NCBI GenBank assembly: GCA_049650345.1
Contig: JBARZY010000035.1
Span: 1-6,913 of the forward strand
Direction of reading: 5' to 3'
DNA from: Glaciecola sp049650345
GTDB taxonomy: Bacteria > Pseudomonadota > Gammaproteobacteria > Enterobacterales > Alteromonadaceae
DNA length: 6,913 nt
Position numbers and translations under genes: made by a program. Of the stretch, positions 1-5,820 are shown piece after piece. The notes below the pieces were generated by a model. The model did no database searches. It was not told the DNA's origin and saw only the letters and a list, made by a program, of their open reading frames with translations. Within the stretch, counting starts at the first letter, position 1. Each line of letters opens with the position of its first letter.

Positions 1-916
1 TTACGCCCGATTTGTCGGCAGCTGAGTCAACCACTACTTCGCGCACAAACGCACCAATGTTTATATCTGAATTAAAGGCTTCAGCTAAGGCGGCGTCTAC
101 ATCTTGGCCCAAAATACCCAACAAGCCTCTGCGCACTTCACCAAATTCGGCTAGCTGGTCAATTAGGCTTTTCATCATGTTGCTAGGAATAGCAAATCCA
201 ATGCCCACGTTACCGCCGTTAGGACCAAAAATAGCGGTGTTAATACCCACTAGCTGGCCGCGCAGGTTAACTAAGGCACCGCCCGAGTTTCCGCGGTTAA
301 TGGCAGCATCGGTTTGAATAAAATCTTCATAACCACCAATGTTTAGGCCCGAGCGCCCAAGCGCACTCACAATGCCCGAAGTAACGGTTTGGTTTAAACC
401 AAAGGGGTTACCAATAGCCACTACAAAATCGCCCACGCGCAGTTTGTCTGAATCTGCCAGTGGCACTTCAACTAAATCGCTGGGTTCAATTTGTAATAAG
501 GCAATGTCGCTTTGTGCATCAGCACCTAGCTTTGTGGCTTCAAGTTCGCGCCCGTCGGTAAGCTTCACTACAATTTTGTCGGCGTTATCTACCACGTGGT
601 TGTTGGTCACCACATAGCCTTTGCTGGCGTCAATAATAACACCCGAGCCCAAGCCTCTAAAAGGACGTTCTTGCGCTTGTTGGTTTGGATTGCCAAAGAA
701 ATACCGAAACATTTCAGGCACTTCTTGACGCGATGTTTGTGTGCCCGACACGGCAATACTCACTATTGCCGGTGTGGTTTCTTCTAGCATGGGTGCTAGC
801 GAAGGTAATTCATCTTTTGAGAAAAACGGGATACCGGCAACAGCGCTTGCAGAAGACGCTGCAATAAATATTGCACTAACAAACGCTATTGAGGTTTTGC
901 GTATAACTTGATTCAT
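1..916 (-). CDS. degQ: DegQ-type periplasmic serine endoprotease (Do/HtrA family), 3' end cut by window edge
   Basis: This is an exported HtrA-family protease that degrades or refolds damaged envelope proteins in the periplasm. The visible 305 codons begin with a signal peptide (basic N-terminus, hydrophobic core, likely cleavage after A23-S24-A25). A trypsin-like domain follows with the full catalytic triad: His107 in TNNHVV, Asp137 in SDIALL and Ser211 in GNSGGA. The first PDZ domain starts near residue 262 (RRGLLGI) and is cut at residue 305, so the rest of PDZ1 and any PDZ2 lie outside the window. The segment between the first strands and the His motif (about 57-88) is short. That fits DegQ better than DegP, which has a long LA loop. 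The signal peptide argues against membrane-anchored DegS. The ATG at 916 has AGGAG at 928-932, a slightly long 11-nt spacer. The gene follows yhcB by 87 nt with no clear promoter between them, so co-transcription is likely. The family is certain; the choice of DegQ rests on the loop length and on gene order like that of E. coli. Confidence 0.93.
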   Translation of the reverse strand, partial: MNQVIRKTSIAFVSAIFIAASSASAVAGIPFFSKDELPSLAPMLEETTPAIVSIAVSGTQTSRQEVPEMFRYFFGNPNQQAQERPFRGLGSGVIIDASKGYVVTNNHVVDNADKIVVKLTDGRELEATKLGADAQSDIALLQIEPSDLVEVPLADSDKLRVGDFVVAIGNPFGLNQTVTSGIVSALGRSGLNIGGYEDFIQTDAAINRGNSGGALVNLRGQLVGINTAIFGPNGGNVGIGFAIPSNMMKSLIDQLAEFGEVRRGLLGILGQDVDAALAEAFNSDINIGAFVREVVVDSAADKSGV

Positions 917-1003
917 GTATCTCAGTGCTCCTAAAAGTCATATCTAAATAATTTTAATACCTAGTACAGACATTGATTTAGGGGCAATAGTTCATAACTC
1001 AAG

Positions 1004-1450
1004 TTAATTATTGCTTTTTTCCTCTGCCAGTAAAGCAGGGTTTCCTGCAAACAAACCTGAACCGTTGTTAGCAAAATCTTTAGGCTGATCACCGGTACTG
1101 GTTTCAAGGTTGTTACTCGACGACGTATTGCTAGTGTTACGTAAAAACACGCTTGCATGTTCACCAAAAAATGGCATTTCGGCATCGTCGCTGGGCGCTT
1201 GCAAAGCACCTTCGTATTGATTCAAGCTCTGCTTCAGTGCATTTAACTGTGTTTCAATACCTTGAATACCTTGGCGGCTAGACTCTATATGACCCAGTGC
1301 CTGTTGCGCCAACAGCCCTTTAATTTCAGCCTCGGTAGCATTATTGCGTTGGCTTTTTGCCTGCATAGATGCACGCATTAATAACCATGTAACCACGGCC
1401 CCAAAAACTAACCCCAATATTACGCCAATAACCAGCGTTGTTACGTCCAT
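1004..1450 (-). CDS. yhcB: YhcB/ZapG (DUF1043) inner-membrane cell-division-associated protein
   Basis: The product is 148 residues, a little longer than E. coli YhcB (132). It has one N-terminal transmembrane helix (about 5-25, VIGVILGLVFGAVVTWLL), a polar helical, probably coiled-coil stretch (about 38-85), and a low-complexity Ser/Asn/Thr-rich tail. Near the C-terminus, QPKDFANNGSGLF (122-134) resembles the PRDYSEGASGLL tail of E. coli YhcB. In E. coli this protein is linked to the divisome and envelope biogenesis and has been renamed ZapG. Position supports the call, because it is divergent from zapE and directly upstream of degQ, as in E. coli. The start at 1450 is chosen because GGAG at 1457-1460 sits 6 nt upstream and the TM segment begins at once. 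The frame stays open back to 1618, but that extension is basic, lacks a ribosome binding site and would occupy the divergent promoter region. The sequence between the TM and the tail diverges from E. coli, so the family call relies on architecture, tail motif and synteny together. Confidence 0.87.
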   Translation of the reverse strand: MDVTTLVIGVILGLVFGAVVTWLLMRASMQAKSQRNNATEAEIKGLLAQQALGHIESSRQGIQGIETQLNALKQSLNQYEGALQAPSDDAEMPFFGEHASVFLRNTSNTSSSNNLETSTGDQPKDFANNGSGLFAGNPALLAEEKSNN

Positions 1451-1694
1451 AATGAACTCCAATAAATAGTGCCTTAATGGTGCTGATCTTTGACTATTGC
1501 GCGCGCACTTGCAAGCGCTATTTGTTGAATTTTTTGTCACGCTTTGTGTATGGGTAAGTGAGTACATTTTAAAATTGTGCCATATCGACCAAGGTAGACC
1601 AGCACAGCGGCCAAACATGGCTATTCAATTTTCGCTAACAGGCGTATAATAAAGCAATAAATACTTACAATTGCAGCATAAATAAGGGCAATGA
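1451..1694. promoter_or_regulatory. Divergent intergenic region between yhcB and zapE
   Basis: This 244-nt, AT-rich spacer must hold the promoters of both the yhcB-degQ unit and zapE. The zapE side has a clear -10 (separate entry). On the yhcB side the best I can find is a weak minus-strand pair, TTGGTC followed after 15 nt by TAAAAT (around 1568-1594), next to the palindrome ATTTTAAAAT. This would give a leader of over 100 nt and is only a guess. No small RNA or conserved small ORF is evident. Confidence 0.4.
1622..1650 (+). promoter_or_regulatory. Probable sigma70 promoter of zapE
   Basis: A perfect -10 hexamer TATAAT lies at 1645-1650, 44 nt before the zapE ATG. The hexamer 17 nt upstream, TATTCA at 1622-1627, is a poor -35, so the promoter may depend on an activator or be modest in strength. 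Transcription would begin near 1657 and give a leader of about 38 nt. The zapE ribosome binding site AAGGG (1684-1688) falls within this leader, 6 nt before the ATG. Confidence 0.55.
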
Positions 1695-2792
1695 ATGACA
1701 CCTTGGGAAAAATACCAAGACGACCTTTCGTTAATTGACTTTCAGTACGACGAGGCGCAAGAAAACGCCGTTAAAGAATTGCAGCGCTTGTACGAAGAGC
1801 TTACCCAACCTAAAAAGAAGCATCGTTGGCGTGTTACTTTAAAAACCACCTTTGGTCTTAAAATGAACAAGCCTGAAATTCAGGGTATTTACTTTTGGGG
1901 CGGTGTGGGGCGCGGTAAAACTTACTTAGTTGATACGTTTTACGATTGCTTGCCCTTTGAAAACAAAATGCGCGTTCACTTTCATCGCTTTATGCACCGC
2001 ATTCATCAAGAGCTTAAATTACTAGATAACCAGTCTGATCCGCTCAAAATTATTGCCAAAAAGCTTTCAAATGAAACCCGCATAATTTGCTTTGACGAGT
2101 TTTTTGTATCTGACATTACCGACGCCATGATACTAGGCACCTTAATGCAAGAGCTGTTTTCCCACGGCATTGTGTTGGTTGCTACCTCAAATATTGAACC
2201 CGATGGCTTGTATCGAAATGGCCTTCAGCGTGCGCGGTTTTTACCGGCAATCGATCTTATTAATCAGCACACACGCGTAGTGAATGTAGACAGCGGTACT
2301 GATTATCGCATGCGCACACTGGAACAAGCCGAAATATACCATTTCCCACTTGACGACCAGGCCCAGCAAAATCTTAATTTATATTTTGAAAAACTCGCCG
2401 CCGAGGTATACACCAGCAACACTGTGGTAGAAATTGAAGGGCGCAATATTCCTGCCCTTAAAAAAGCCGAAAGCGTGGTAATGTTCGAATTTAGAGCGCT
2501 ATGCGACGGGCCTCGCAGCCAAACCGATTACATTGAACTAAGCCGAGTATTTCAAACCGTGCTACTGGCCAATGTTGAACAAATGGGCGAGGCAAACGAC
2601 GACATTGCCAGACGTTTCATCGCCATGGTTGACGAATTTTACGAGCGTAACGTTAAACTCATTATTTCGGCACAAGTTGATACCGAAGAGCTGTATACCG
2701 GTGGGCGCTTGTCGTTTGAGTTTCAGCGCTGCTTAAGCCGTTTGCAAGAAATGCAGTCACATGAATATTTGACTCGCCCGCATTTGGCCTAA
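1695..2792 (+). CDS. zapE: ZapE (YhcM), AFG1-like cell-division ATPase
   Basis: ZapE is a cytoplasmic AAA-like P-loop ATPase. In E. coli it associates with the Z-ring late in constriction and destabilises FtsZ polymers; its mitochondrial relative is AFG1/LACE1. The 365-residue product has the full family layout. There is an N-terminal helical region with YDEAQ (18-22), and a Walker A motif GGVGRGKT (69-76, Lys75 and Thr76). The family HFHRFM segment is at 95-100, Walker B ICFDEF at 131-136 followed by SDITDA, and a sensor-1-like ATSN at 163-166. An arginine-containing LQRARFLPAI segment (177-186) follows, and the C-terminal part contains the SRVFQTVLL region. Length and motifs indicate an intact, probably active enzyme. 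The start is supported by AAGGG 6 nt upstream and a family-typical MTPWEKY beginning. An out-of-frame ATG at 1691 opens only a 15-codon frame. The divergent neighbour yhcB is also division-linked, as in E. coli; downstream, 182 nt separate zapE from yeeN. Confidence 0.95.
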   Translation: MTPWEKYQDDLSLIDFQYDEAQENAVKELQRLYEELTQPKKKHRWRVTLKTTFGLKMNKPEIQGIYFWGGVGRGKTYLVDTFYDCLPFENKMRVHFHRFMHRIHQELKLLDNQSDPLKIIAKKLSNETRIICFDEFFVSDITDAMILGTLMQELFSHGIVLVATSNIEPDGLYRNGLQRARFLPAIDLINQHTRVVNVDSGTDYRMRTLEQAEIYHFPLDDQAQQNLNLYFEKLAAEVYTSNTVVEIEGRNIPALKKAESVVMFEFRALCDGPRSQTDYIELSRVFQTVLLANVEQMGEANDDIARRFIAMVDEFYERNVKLIISAQVDTEELYTGGRLSFEFQRCLSRLQEMQSHEYLTRPHLA

Positions 2793-2974
2793 GCCTAATT
2801 ACAATTAATATACAGCAACAATGTTTGTTGTTATTGGCAGTAGGCTAATAAAGCAATATTCGTTACAATATGCGCACTATTTTTATAGCAGCTCATCGTG
2901 CATGCGCGCGGTGAACCGCTAATACTGTTACAAAATCATAATAAGCGCCTTTAACGGCCATAAAAGAGAGCATT
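2793..2974. other. Intergenic region between zapE and yeeN
   Basis: This 182-nt AT-rich spacer has no convincing gene. It contains an 8-bp stem (AGCAACAA/TTGTTGTT, 2814-2832, including one G-T pair, 3-nt loop) just after zapE. The stem is AT-rich and has no T tract, so it is at best a weak terminator or RNA-end structure. A small GCGG-TGAA-CCGC hairpin sits at 2908-2919. A yeeN promoter is probably here, but none of the candidate -35/-10 pairs is good (TTACAA 2863 with TATAGC 2884; isolated CATAAT at 2937-2942). A purine-rich AGAGAG at 2965-2970 probably serves as the yeeN ribosome binding site. Confidence 0.5.
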
Positions 2975-3691
2975 ATGGGAAGAAAATTTGAAGTAAGAAA
3001 GGTATCAATGGCTAAAACGGCTGCTGCCAAAACCAAAGTATATTCAAAATACGGTAAAGAAATTTACGTTATTGCAAAAAATGGCGGCGTTGACCCCGAT
3101 GCAAACTTATCACTTCGTCGCCTTATTGAAAAAGCCAAAAAAGACCAAGTACCTGCACACGTTATCGACAAAGCAATTGATAAAGCCGCAGGCGGCGCCG
3201 GTGAGGATTTCTCGCCTGCACGTTACGAAGGTTTTGGCCCGGGCGGCTGCATGGTAATTGTAGATTGCCTTACCGACAACGTTAACCGTACCATTACCGA
3301 CGTGCGCAACTGCTTTACCAAAACAGACAGTAAGTTAGGCGCACAAAATTCAGCCGCGTTCATGTTCGACCACCTTGCAGTATTTGCCTTTGCCGGTAAC
3401 GACGACGAAGTTATCTTAGAAGCGCTAATGGAAGCTGACGTTGACGTAAACGACGTAGAAGTAGAAGACGGCCAAGTTACCGTATTTGTGCCGCATACCG
3501 AGTTTTTCAAAGCCAAAACCGCCTTGCTTGAATCGTTCCCTGACACCGAGTTTGACGTAGAAGAAATTAGCTGGGTACCCCAAGAAACCAAACACATTCC
3601 AGAAGACGACATGCCTATGTTCGAAAAATTCATGGATATGCTAAACGACTGTGATGATGTGCAAAACATCTATCACAATGCCAACGCTTAG
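2975..3691 (+). CDS. yeeN: YeeN, YebC/PmpR (TACO1) family translation or regulatory factor
   Basis: The product is a 238-residue YebC/TACO1-family protein, the same length as E. coli YeeN. The YeeN-type start MGRK (not MAGHSKW as in YebC) and several blocks match YeeN closely: YSKYGKEIYVIAK (23-35), QVPAHVIDKAIDKA (58-71), RYEGFGPGG (83-91) and DNVNRTI (101-107). The C-terminal DCDDVQNIYHN (225-235) is the usual family ending. Family members were annotated as DNA-binding regulators (PmpR). More recent work links the family, including mitochondrial TACO1, to translation of proline-rich stretches on the ribosome. Which role applies here cannot be read from the sequence. The start at 2975 is preferred over the in-frame ATG at 3008 because MGRK is the family N-terminus; AGAGAG lies 4 nt upstream. 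The gene ends 15 nt before rnpB, and its last codons overlap the likely rnpB promoter. Confidence 0.92.
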   Translation: MGRKFEVRKVSMAKTAAAKTKVYSKYGKEIYVIAKNGGVDPDANLSLRRLIEKAKKDQVPAHVIDKAIDKAAGGAGEDFSPARYEGFGPGGCMVIVDCLTDNVNRTITDVRNCFTKTDSKLGAQNSAAFMFDHLAVFAFAGNDDEVILEALMEADVDVNDVEVEDGQVTVFVPHTEFFKAKTALLESFPDTEFDVEEISWVPQETKHIPEDDMPMFEKFMDMLNDCDDVQNIYHNANA

Positions 3692-3699
3692 TTTATACT
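3671..3699 (+). promoter_or_regulatory. Probable rnpB promoter overlapping the end of yeeN
   Basis: TATACT at 3694-3699 is a strong -10 hexamer located 3 to 8 nt after the yeeN stop codon (3689-3691). It lies 7 nt before the predicted 5' end of RNase P RNA at 3707. The hexamer 17 nt upstream, TATCAC at 3671-3676 inside yeeN, is a poor -35. The segment between the -10 and the start, TGCGCCC, is GC-rich, a discriminator type typical of growth-rate and ppGpp-responsive stable-RNA promoters. This is inferred from motif and spacing only. Confidence 0.6.
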
Positions 3700-3706
3700 T
3701 GCGCCC

Positions 3707-4104
<398 letters not shown>

Positions 4105-4133
4105 TTCTTTATATGGGTAATTATTACGCATTA

Positions 4134-4167
4134 AAAAAGCCAGCTTATAGCTGGCTTTTTGTTTTTT
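4134..4167 (+). terminator. Rho-independent terminator of rnpB, probably bidirectional
   Basis: GCCAGCT (4139-4145) and AGCTGGC (4149-4155) form a perfect 7-bp stem with a 3-nt TAT loop. Flanking AAAAA/TTTTT can extend it by 5 bp. On the plus strand it is followed by TTTTT-G-TTTTTT, an ideal tract ending the rnpB transcript about 30 nt after the mature 3' end. On the minus strand the A run at 4133-4138 gives a T tract, so the same structure can end transcription of the convergent DUF1194 gene, whose stop codon is 34 nt beyond it. Confidence 0.93.
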
Positions 4168-4200
4168 AAGCGTACCTAACATGGCACTGCTGCAAAAGCA

Positions 4201-4935
4201 CTATGCTTTTCTGCGAGCAACCAATGTAAGCGCGCCTGCAAGGATAAACACAAGTGCTGCTGGAGCTGGAACCGCTTGTGTTTCAATGCGTAGTTTGTCA
4301 ATAATACCGGTTTGGAAGGCGTTAAAGTCAGACGCTTCAATTAAGAATGCACCTGGACCGCCAATCACATTATTTGTGTAATAGTTGGCAATACCACTAC
4401 CACCAATAGCAATGCCGTTTACGGTTATACCGTTGGCAACCGCGTTGTCGCGTGCTTGTTGGTCTAAGGTTGAGTTACTTGTGCCGTCGCCAGATACATC
4501 AATAATAGTCCCTACAGTAGCGTCTAAGCCATTGTTTTGAAGTAAGTCAACAGCACGATTTACGCCGCTATAAATACTTGTGCCGCCGCCACCTGGGCGA
4601 GTAAAGTTATCAAGCAAATCAGCAAAAGCTAATGCTTCAGCCTCTGTACTAAGCACAGTAAACGCATCAAGCGTTGACGTATAAAAGTTGCTTGCAAAAA
4701 ACACTGCGTTTACTGCTATACCGTGCGTTGCATTTTCAATATTCGCAATTACGCTGCTGTTTCTGAATGCATTTGCATAACCGTCCATTTGTAAGTTGTA
4801 TTCACTGGTGCTTACGCTACCTGATACATCTATTACTAACGAAAGCTCTATGTCGATTAATGCGGCTTGAGAAGGCGCAATTAATGATGCTGCTAAGGCT
4901 ATTGTGGCTAAGCCTTTTTTAATCATTGATTTCAT
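4201..4935 (-). CDS. Exported DUF1194 (von Willebrand A-like) protein with PEP-CTERM-like sorting tail
   Basis: The product is 244 residues. It has a Sec signal peptide (MKSMIKK basic start, hydrophobic 8-20, likely cleavage after S22-Q23-A24) and a DUF1194 domain with a von Willebrand A-like metal site. The DxSxS motif is D36-V-S38-G-S40, a conserved Thr lies in GGGGTS (115-120), and the DUF1194 signature IIDVSGDGTSN is at 144-154. Further typical DUF1194 sequence is YYTNNVIGGPGAF (185-197). The C-terminus has VPAP (222-225), a hydrophobic span (226-240) and RRK (241-243). This is the PEP-CTERM layout with A for E, recognised by exosortase-type enzymes and linked in many marine Proteobacteria to exopolysaccharide and surface display. 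No exosortase is in the window. The start at 4935 has AAGGA (4942-4946) 6 nt upstream. The frame continues to an ATG at 5010, but that would bury the signal peptide behind 25 residues. The substrate or partner is unknown; metal-dependent adhesion or complex assembly is an inference from the fold. Transcription probably ends at the shared terminator. Confidence 0.88.
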   Translation of the reverse strand: MKSMIKKGLATIALAASLIAPSQAALIDIELSLVIDVSGSVSTSEYNLQMDGYANAFRNSSVIANIENATHGIAVNAVFFASNFYTSTLDAFTVLSTEAEALAFADLLDNFTRPGGGGTSIYSGVNRAVDLLQNNGLDATVGTIIDVSGDGTSNSTLDQQARDNAVANGITVNGIAIGGSGIANYYTNNVIGGPGAFLIEASDFNAFQTGIIDKLRIETQAVPAPAALVFILAGALTLVARRKA

Positions 4936-5003
4936 ACTAAGTCCTTTTGTTCCTTGTACTGTGTAATGCTTGTAAGCTATATGTTTATTGGGGTGAGCCA
5001 CTT

Positions 5004-5021
5004 TTGACAAATTGTAGTCAA
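5004..5021. repeat. Inverted repeat TTGAC-N8-GTCAA upstream of the DUF1194 gene
   Basis: Two perfect 5-bp half-sites separated by 8 nt lie 69 to 86 nt upstream of the DUF1194 start codon. Size and position fit an operator for a dimeric regulator. The minus-strand reading also contains a TTGAC that could be taken as a -35 hexamer, though no good -10 follows at 16-18 nt. The function is speculative. Confidence 0.35.
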
Positions 5022-5106
5022 TTGTGATTCAAACACCCATAAGCAAAAAACGATCCAAATTAAATGTTGTTATTTTTTAACGTCTTACAATCAAAGTGCA
5101 GACGAA

Positions 5107-5118
5107 AGCGTGCACGCT
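5107..5118. repeat. 12-bp perfect palindrome AGCGTGCACGCT
   Basis: A continuous 12-bp palindrome sits in the spacer between the response regulator and the DUF1194 gene, 171 nt upstream of the latter's start. Its GC-rich core stands out from the AT-rich surroundings. It could be a binding site; as an RNA hairpin it would be short and lacks a T tract. Chance is possible. Confidence 0.3.
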
Positions 5119-5150
5119 GTAAAAAATATGGACACTCTTTCGCGCGTTCG

Positions 5151-5165
5151 GTAACGGCCGTTTAC
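5151..5165. repeat. Imperfect palindrome with core AACGGCCGTT after the response regulator gene
   Basis: A perfect 10-bp core (5153-5162) is flanked by GTAA and TTTAC arms, beginning 13 nt past the response regulator stop codon. In RNA it would be a short GC-rich hairpin without a following T run, so it is a poor intrinsic terminator. It could stabilise the 3' end of the two-component mRNA or bind a regulator. Confidence 0.3.
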
Positions 5166-5178
5166 AGGGCGTTAATTA

Positions 5179-5820
5179 CTATATAATACTCAACTCAATC
5201 GCCTTTAATACGGCCCGAGTGCGATCTCGCACGCCTAATTTACTGAGTATGCTAGACACTTGATTTTTAATGGTTCCTTCAGATTTAAACAAGCTTTGCG
5301 CCATTTCTTTATTTGAACAGCCAGCGGCCATTAGGCGCAAAATTTCGGTTTCACGCTTTGACAAAGGTTCGGGCATATCGGCGGCTTCAAAGTTGCCTGT
5401 TTTGCCTTGCAAACCTTTAATTAAGCGTTCGGTTATGGCCGGTTGAATGAGGGTTTCGCCCGCATGCACCGTAGCAATGCTGTCTACTAGGGTTTCAAGC
5501 GACACGTCTTTTAATAAATAGCCTTGCGCGCCGGCTTGTATGGCTTGAATAACCGATTCGTGATCATCAAAGGTCGTTAGCATAATTACCGGTATAGTTA
5601 TATTTTGCTCTTTCATGGCATGCACGGTTTGAATACCTGTCATTACGGGCATGCGTATGTCCATTAGCACCACGTCAATTTGCGTGTGTGGCATCATGGC
5701 TAGGGCGGCTTCTCCATTTTCAGCTTCACCCACTACGTTTACTGTTTCAGACAAGCCCAACAGGCTCTTTATGCCTTGGCGAACCAAGGTTTGGTCGTCT
5801 ACTAACAATACATTAATCAT
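5179..5820 (-). CDS. NarL/FixJ-type response regulator (receiver + LuxR HTH)
   Basis: This is a cytoplasmic DNA-binding response regulator of 213 residues, the normal length for the NarL family. The receiver domain (about 1-118) has the acidic pair D8-D9, the phospho-acceptor D54 in VVLMDIRMP, the switch Thr82 in IMLTTFDD and Lys104 in YLLKD. The C-terminal LuxR-type helix-turn-helix covers about 153-206 (LSKRETEILRLMAAG, then NKEMAQSLFKSEGTIKNQVS). The GTIKNQVSSILSKL recognition region is very like DesR/LiaR-type regulators. The start is taken at the ATG at 5820, which has GGTAGG ending 5 nt upstream; a GTG two codons earlier (5826) would give 215 residues but overlaps that ribosome binding site. 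The ATG overlaps the end of the kinase gene by 8 nt (ATGATTAA), which implies translational coupling and a cognate pair. The target genes are unknown; the DUF1194 gene immediately downstream is the obvious candidate. Confidence 0.95.
   Translation of the reverse strand: MINVLLVDDQTLVRQGIKSLLGLSETVNVVGEAENGEAALAMMPHTQIDVVLMDIRMPVMTGIQTVHAMKEQNITIPVIMLTTFDDHESVIQAIQAGAQGYLLKDVSLETLVDSIATVHAGETLIQPAITERLIKGLQGKTGNFEAADMPEPLSKRETEILRLMAAGCSNKEMAQSLFKSEGTIKNQVSSILSKLGVRDRTRAVLKAIELSII

Larger units (their letters stand above)
4936..5178. other. Upstream region of the DUF1194 gene, after the response regulator gene
   Basis: This 243-nt spacer separates the response regulator stop from the DUF1194 start. 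It is largely AT-rich and carries three palindromic elements (separate entries). No good sigma70 promoter stands out: minus-strand TTGATT with TAACAA 16 nt further on (around 5066-5093) is a weak possibility. I found no sigma54 -24/-12 pair (TGGC-N8-TGC), although some PEP-CTERM genes elsewhere use one. No intrinsic terminator with a T tract was found after the response regulator, so readthrough into the DUF1194 gene is possible. Confidence 0.45.

Noticed and set aside
12..867. Several plus-strand open frames across the left end
   Set aside because: They lie opposite degQ, whose minus-strand frame carries a signal peptide, full catalytic triad and PDZ start; the plus-strand translations show no recognisable domain.
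961..1209. Minus-strand 82-residue frame overlapping yhcB
   Set aside because: It is out of frame with yhcB within its coding region, shows no family features, and is a shadow.
1451..1618. N-terminal extension of yhcB to an ATG at 1618 (204-residue version)
   Set aside because: There is no ribosome binding site at 1618, the extension is basic and low-complexity, it would put the membrane helix internally, and it occupies the divergent promoter region. The ATG at 1450 has GGAG at the right spacing.
2814..2832. Hairpin after zapE as an intrinsic terminator
   Set aside because: The stem is almost all A-T, the loop has 3 nt, and no T tract follows, so it is too weak to call.
3223..3669. 148-residue minus-strand frame opposite yeeN
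   Set aside because: It is a Ser/Thr-rich antisense translation of a well-conserved gene, with no motif or ribosome binding site.
4981..5000. Sigma54-type promoter for the PEP-CTERM gene
   Set aside because: A minus-strand TGGC occurs near 4998-5001, but the required GC element about 8 nt further on is absent (AATAAACAT instead).
4936..5010. Start of the DUF1194 protein at the ATG at 5010
   Set aside because: It would add 25 polar residues before a textbook signal peptide, while the ATG at 4935 has AAGGA 6 nt upstream.
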